Shown here piece by piece: positions 59,223 through 64,000 of a stretch of DNA of 64,000 bases; within the stretch, counting starts at the first letter, position 1; the number at the start of each line of letters is the position of its first letter. A program made the translations under genes and the position numbers. This stretch comes from Mortierella sp. BCC40632 (Eukaryota; Mortierellomycota; Mortierellomycetes; Mortierellales; Mortierellaceae), in NCBI GenBank assembly GCA_011634665.1, contig WAEK01000003.1:2574001-2638000 (forward strand). The letters run 5' to 3'. The notes beneath the pieces were generated by a model that ran no database searches, was not told the DNA's origin, and worked only from the letters and a program-made list of their open reading frames with translations.

Positions 59223-60182
59223 ATAACATCTCCTTCAACCTGTAGACGGACTGTCCGTTCTTATTTATCGAAAAAAAACCCCCCTTCTCGGGGATTTGTA
59301 ATAAAAAAAAATCCTTTTTAGCACTCTTCAGCTTGTCAAAAAAAAAAAAAAAAAAAAAAAAAAAACTTGGTTAGCTCAGCAGCATAGACAAGTCTAAAAG
59401 GAGATGACACTCAAGGACAATTTTCGGTGAAAGAATAGCCCATGCCCCATATCCGGGGGTGGTGATTGGGGGGTGTCAGGTGAGGGACGCACCCGGGTCG
59501 AGCAAGTCAAGCCTACTCCTGCGCAGGTGACGCGCCAAAAGGAACAAAGACGATACGAGAGGGAGGCTCGCCTCTCTGGTGGAGCAGTAGTGCAAGGGAA
59601 GACAGATTATCAGGGGGACCAATGACGGGTTCAAATCAGACTGACACAGGGAGAGGGGAGAGACGAAGGAGTATCTCCTAACAGCTGTTGGATACAACAT
59701 TTAATGTCAGGTTGATTAAGACCTGCATGACAGGTTGGCAAACAGTCCAAACAGCGAGAGAGCGCTCTAAAGGCACTGTGCCTGATTGATAGCAACAGCA
59801 GCAACAGCAGCAACAGCAGCAACAGCAGCAACAGCAACAACAGTAGCAACAGTAACAGTAACAGTGGCGGTGTGAGGGCTATTCCTGGCTTTTGGAAATA
59901 AATGCGTCCATTTGTGTCCATCGGTTCATCCATTCTCCCATTGTGTTTCTCATTCTCTCTTTCTTTCTCCACCCATCTGTTTATCTATCCTTCCTCCTCT
60001 CTTCTATTCATTCCTCCCTCCATCCTTCCATCCTCTCATCCACGCTCCCTTCCTTCCTCTCTAAATCCAAGACCCTCTCCTCCTTTCACTTATCATCCCT
60101 GAAACCATACTCATTTCATTATTCACTCTTTCCTTTCCTAGCCCTCCCACTACTGCTTTCTCTAACCCTCTCCAACTCCATC
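59223..60182. other. Intergenic region with a non-repetitive GC-rich segment and CAGCAA repeats
   Basis: 3' UTR of the pyrophosphatase gene (AATAAA about 59300), a 25-base A run ending near 59365, then about 400 bases of unusually complex sequence with little homopolymer (59366-59780), a CAGCAA repeat (59791-59865), and the CT-rich leader of the next gene (59930-60180). The complex part contains a TTAGCTCAGCAG (A-box-like) at 59370 and GGTTCAAATCA (B-box-like) near 59629, but no protein frame I can support. Confidence 0.45.
59791..59865. repeat. CAGCAA/CAGCAACAG hexanucleotide-type repeat
   Basis: About 75 bp of CAG and CAA triplets decaying into CAGTAA triplets. Not in a supported coding frame. 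Confidence 0.85.
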
Positions 60183-61813
60183 ATGCGTACATTCGCCATC
60201 CTCTCCACGGCTGCAGCCCTGCTCATCTCCACATTAGTCTCCACTGCTGAGGCACAACAGGCATGCAACGGCTATGCTGAGCTCTGCGCCAAGCCCTACA
60301 GCGAGGTCGCCTATGCCACGACCCACAATGCTTATGCCAACCGTCCCATTGGTGCTCTTGCCGCCAATCAGAACAATGACATTCCAACGCAACTCAAGGA
60401 TGGTATCCGAGCCCTCATGCTCGACGCCTATGCTCCACCTGCCAACAGCAACTCGACCAACCCGAACGATATTGAGCTCTGTCACACGGCGTGCAGTATT
60501 CTGGATGGTGGTCCACTCTCGACGACTTTGAGTCAAATCAAGTCCTTCCTCGACAGCAACCCCAACGAGGTTGTCACCATCTTTTGGGAGAATGCCGGCA
60601 ATCTCCCTCCTTCGCGCTACCAGGTATTTTTTTTTTTTTTTTCCTACTCAGCATTAACAGTGTGTTGTCATGCTTTATCGTCTGTGCGAACAATCCTGAC
60701 ATTCCTTTTTATAACTCTTGTTTCTTCCTCTCTAGTCCGTCTATGCATCCGCAGGACTCACTAACTACCTGTATGAGCAGAAAGCAGGCGTCACCACCTG
60801 GCCGACGCTTGCGCAGATGATCAGCAGCGGAAAGCGACTCGTCAACTTTATTGACTCGGGCGCAGATGCCAGTGTTCCATGGTACGGGTTACAAATCGAC
60901 TCTTGCATAGGGATGAATGTCTTGGGGTCAAAGAGGGGAGGGGGGGAAGAGCACCAAAGAGAAAAGAACGAACCAGTGGAGTGTGGTGGCTGAAAAGGGT
61001 GAGAGCTTGTGGAAGTGGCGTGGGGCTGGGGGTGAGGAAAGGGTCAGACGAACTAATCGAAGAGACGACTCTTTTTTTTTTTTTTCTTACACTAACGGTG
61101 CATGACCTTGCTATTTTTGCTCTTCATCCCTTCTGTGTGAATAGGCTGATGAACGAGTACTCGTTCGTCTTTGAGACGCCTTATGCGATTTTGGCCGGAA
61201 GCCCCTATCCATGCACGATCGATCGTCCCAAGAACCAACGCCAGCAGGTAAAAACTGCATTGTTTTTTTTTTCTTTTTTTTTCTTTAGGCGAATAGGAAG
61301 GTCAATGCTCCGCAGTTATGCAGACTTGTCAACAACAGCCTCAATGCCCCATTCCCCGTTCCCTTCTGCCCCTATCTCACCAAATGACTCTCTTTTCTCT
61401 CTCTCTTTCTCTCTCTCTCTCCTTCTCCATTCCTAAATGGGATTTAGATGTACGTGCTCAACCACTTTATCTCAGCAACGGTTGGTAGCGACCAGTCTCT
61501 CTTGATCCCTCAACCCGGCTCTGCTGCCGCGACCAATGGACAACAATTGGTTGACCACGTCAACAGCTGTCAATCGACCTTTAGCCAGCGTGCCAGCTTT
61601 ATTGCCGTCGACTTTTACGAGAAGGGATCATTACTTCAGACAGTGGCCCAGATCAATGGTGTTCAATGGAATGGAAAGGCTGCCACCCCACCCCCTACTA
61701 ACCGTGGAGGAACCCCTAAGAGTGCTGCTAATGCCCTCGCCGCCACAGGTTTGGGAGCCAAAACTGCTGGTGCCCTGGTGGCCGTTGCTGGAATGAGTCT
61801 TTTGGCACTCTAA
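60183..61813 (+). CDS. Secreted PLC-like phosphodiesterase (PI-PLC X-type), probably GPI-anchored
   Basis: Four exons: 60183-60623, 60736-60881, 61145-61247, 61448-61813 (351 residues), all GT-AG and in frame. An N-terminal signal peptide is clear: MRTFAILSTAAALLISTLVS, cleavage after AEA. The mature start QQACNGYAELCAKPYSEVAY leads to ATTHNAYA with the first catalytic-type His of the PLC-like TIM barrel. Next come LKDGIRALMLDAY, ELCHTACSILDGGPLSTTLS and FLDSNPNEVVTIFWEN, and later LVNFIDSGADASVPWL and FIAVDFYEKGSLLQTVAQIN. These follow the order of fungal PLC-like phosphodiesterases, which act on glycerophosphodiester bonds such as those of phosphatidylinositol; the true substrate is unknown. 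The C-terminus is a Ser/Ala spacer plus hydrophobic tail (TAGALVAVAGMSLLAL), suggesting a GPI anchor at the cell surface. Confidence 0.93.
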
Positions 61814-63970
61814 AGAAGGATAGGATAAACGACACTCATAGAAAGGATACAAGGAAAAGGGTGATATAGAGATATCTATTAAAGAAAAGAAAAAGACAAA
61901 AATGGAGTATGAATGGGGTATCCTCCCCTGCTGGTAGATGATGCTGTGCTTGGCAGGGGAGAAGATCTTCATTTCTTAGAGACAGGTATTATACGAACAA
62001 ATGTATGCATATTCACACGTCTGGGGCGGACCAAACTCTCCCCGTCCCTTCCTTCCCCCATCCTCAAGAAATAGTCAGGTTGGGTTTTTTTTTTTTTTTT
62101 TATTTTTGAGCGAGATAGAAAATATCACCTGTATTTATAAAAGCAATGGAAGCCGGGGGGAACTAGATCCAATGGCAAAAAGTTGACAAAAGACTCTAGA
62201 CACGAGACTACCGAAAAAAAAAAAAAAAAAAAAAAAGGCGAGACGAAACATAGCCGAGGAAAAAGAGGAGACGGTGTTGTTGTTGTTAGTTAGTTCTTGG
62301 AAGTATGCAGGTTACGTTAGCAAGTGAACACCAAGGGGAAACCAAAAAAAAAAAAAAAAAAAAAATCACTCTTTTAGAGCTGTGTTCTGACTTGACTTGC
62401 TGTTGTTGATTGTAAACAATAAGATGGACCTGGTGTCTCTGTGGAGTCATTCCACAGCTTTGCTGCAAGGCAGGTTAATTGCTACGAGACGGACTGCTGG
62501 CCCGTGTGCAAAGGGGAAGCTTCGGAGAAAAAAAAGAAGCAATGAGAACATGGCGAGGAAAAAAAGAAAGAAAGGAAGGAAGAAAGAAAGGCAGTTCCCA
62601 GAGAGAAAAGAAGGCGCGCGAGAGAGTGAAGGGAGAGCCCAAACAACGCACAGGAATTGAAAAAAAAAAAAAAAAAAAAAAGGGCGTGAATGTCCTGTAA
62701 TTTAACTTGGAACACGGGTTGGGAAAGCGCGTTGCATGGGGGATCCAATAAATGCGTCTTAGGAAATGCATCCTGCTTACCCTTGTGCCGTTAATGACTT
62801 GTGCTTTCTCTGTCATCTTGAAGCTCTTGTTTTTTCTCTCTCTCTCTCTCTCTCTTTCAGCCGCTCTGCTTCACGCCGCTCTGACGAACCTTTTGTCGCT
62901 CATGTCTCGTTGCGCCATAGGGCTGTGCCCTTCGCGTGGTACTTGGGTCTTTTCTGCCACTTTGCCCAAGTGCGTTTGAGTCGCTAAATTCGTGCCTGGG
63001 CCCAAGTCCTTAGTAGTTAAAATGAATAAGGGGTCGGAACATGTTGTATGAAGTGATCATGGTAGCCCGGCTCCCATCTCTCACCTACTCTCCTTTTTCA
63101 GTTCACACCTTCATAAACTGACCAAGATCCTCTTGTTTTTTTTTTCTATTAAGCATTAGTCGTGAGGTTGATATAGTGGACAACCGGCAAGGACGGAGGA
63201 CTTTTACTAAAACTGCTACTACTAAAAAAAAAGGGCGCAATGGCTGATGACCTTGATGAAAAAGGGATATGCTTCCCCGCGTTGGCTCACATCGCGGCTC
63301 CATTACACGTCCGGCTCCTTTACCATACGGCTGAGGAGTATGTAAAGAGCCAAAGGGGCCAGATTAGCCTATCCAAAATCACTCGACGGCACAGTAAGCT
63401 GTCCTGGTTGAATCTTGTTGTTGCTTTCATTGTTGCACAGGCACCGTACGTGTGCATGGCACATTGGGTTGACGAGGTACCATAGCAACTCGAACAGCTT
63501 ATTGACTTGTACCCAAAGGATTCTCTGGTATGCCCAATCTTGGTCTTTTTTTCATGCAAAGACTGAAAAATACACTCCTGGAGCCATGCATATCATTGTC
63601 CTCAGGCAACGGCCATTCGAAGGAGAAGGCGCAAGGAGCCTGCTCTCTCCTTGGACTCCTCCTACTCCTCCCCATCCTCCTCCTCACTTACTCGCACCCT
63701 TTTGCAGAATCATTGCCGCTTCTCCTCTCGCTTTGTTATCATGATTGCTCTCTTTCCCTTTGTCTCGTGCGCACGCTGCCCGTTACCTCAGATAGAGCGC
63801 TTGCCGTTCTTTTGGGTGCAAACCAGAATGGTATAAAAAGCACCAAGGGACCCCGGACGCGCGTTTCTGCCTCTCCACTCTTTTTTGGTCCCATCTTTCT
63901 TTTTCCTTTTCTTTCGTGACTGTCACCACTTGACAACGAACACACTCTTCCCACAACAAAAGTATATAAA
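61814..63970. other. Intergenic region, promoter of the next gene at its end
   Basis: A runs at 62215-62236 and 62343-62365, a T run (62083-62101), a purine-rich stretch (62520-62680) and then comparatively complex sequence (62690-63560) with no recognised product. An 81-codon frame at 63240-63485 has no family resemblance and was not accepted. CT-rich sequence and a TATA box precede the probable start at 63971. Confidence 0.5.
63832..63839 (+). promoter_or_regulatory. TATA box
   Basis: TATAAAAA at 63832-63839, about 30 bp before a GC-rich/CT-rich stretch (63850-63920) typical of a fungal transcription start. The first ATG after it is at 63971, following an ACAAC/A-rich leader. This is the clearest TATA element in the window. 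Confidence 0.5.
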
Positions 63971-64000
63971 ATGATGATTATCCGTCTCTCGACTTGCACG
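63971..64000 (+). CDS. Probable first codons of a gene cut by the right edge
   Basis: ATG at 63971 (a second ATG follows directly) after a TATA box, CT-rich stretch and A-rich leader. Ten codons are visible, reading MMIIRLSTCT, which could begin a signal peptide or membrane segment. Too little sequence remains to name the product. Confidence 0.35.
   Translation, partial: MMIIRLSTCT

Noticed and set aside
59366..59440. tRNA-like start (TTAGCTCAGCAG) after the pyrophosphatase gene
   Set aside because: No B box at tRNA distance, no acceptor-stem pairing and no anticodon arm could be drawn; the B-box-like element is about 250 bases away.
63240..63485. 81-codon frame starting MADDLDEKG
   Set aside because: Not low-complexity, but no homologous family is recognised, there is no promoter-like leader before it and no in-frame splice continuation was found; kept only as a note.
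1..64000. Transposable elements, terminal inverted repeats, or a secondary-metabolite cluster
   Set aside because: I saw no transposase, reverse transcriptase or synthase domains, and the repeats visible are simple-sequence repeats only.

Overview
The window looks like a chromosome segment of a filamentous early-diverging fungus, most likely a Mortierellomycota/Mucoromycota lineage (inference from gene content; no rRNA or other marker gene is present). Protein-coding genes are intron-rich: I resolved 37 introns, 36 GT-AG and one GC-AG. All the large intergenic and long-intron stretches are packed with homopolymer A/T runs and GA/CT, CA and TA microsatellites. Those repeats create many spurious open frames, which I left out. 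I found no transposon, CRISPR array, rRNA or convincing tRNA gene, and no biosynthetic cluster.

Layout, left to right: (1) the 3' end of a histidine acid phosphatase gene (1-674, +); (2) a small low-complexity protein (1533-1988, +); (3) a secreted, probably GPI-anchored DUF7137-type protein (3064-4262, +); (4) translation initiation factor eIF3c/NIP1 (5116-8613, +); (5) a 1,634-residue protein with the N-terminal domain of HAUS6, a microtubule-branching augmin subunit (9431-14954, +); (6) an ARF6-type small GTPase with two very large introns (18195-22306, +); (7) a large ankyrin-repeat protein (30821-24477, -); (8) a giant gene (45575-32938, -) encoding 3,645 residues with tandem calponin-homology domains, a long spectrin-like helical rod and a C-terminal GAS2 domain, i.e. 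a spectraplakin-like actin-microtubule cross-linker; (9) a 219-residue unknown protein (51811-52705, +); (10) an ICE2-family ER membrane protein (56182-54246, -); (11) family I inorganic pyrophosphatase (57729-59222, +); (12) a secreted PI-PLC-like phosphodiesterase (60183-61813, +); (13) a TATA box and probable first codons of a gene running off the right edge (63971 onward).

The genes do not form an operon-like system. They are a mixture of housekeeping functions (eIF3c, pyrophosphatase, ARF6), endomembrane and cell-surface proteins (ICE2, PLC-like, DUF7137) and two large cytoskeletal proteins. The most notable biology is the presence, within about 30 kb, of an augmin subunit and a spectraplakin-architecture protein, both best known from animals or plants. 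All splice models were made by reading consensus sites and keeping frame; none is supported by transcripts here.
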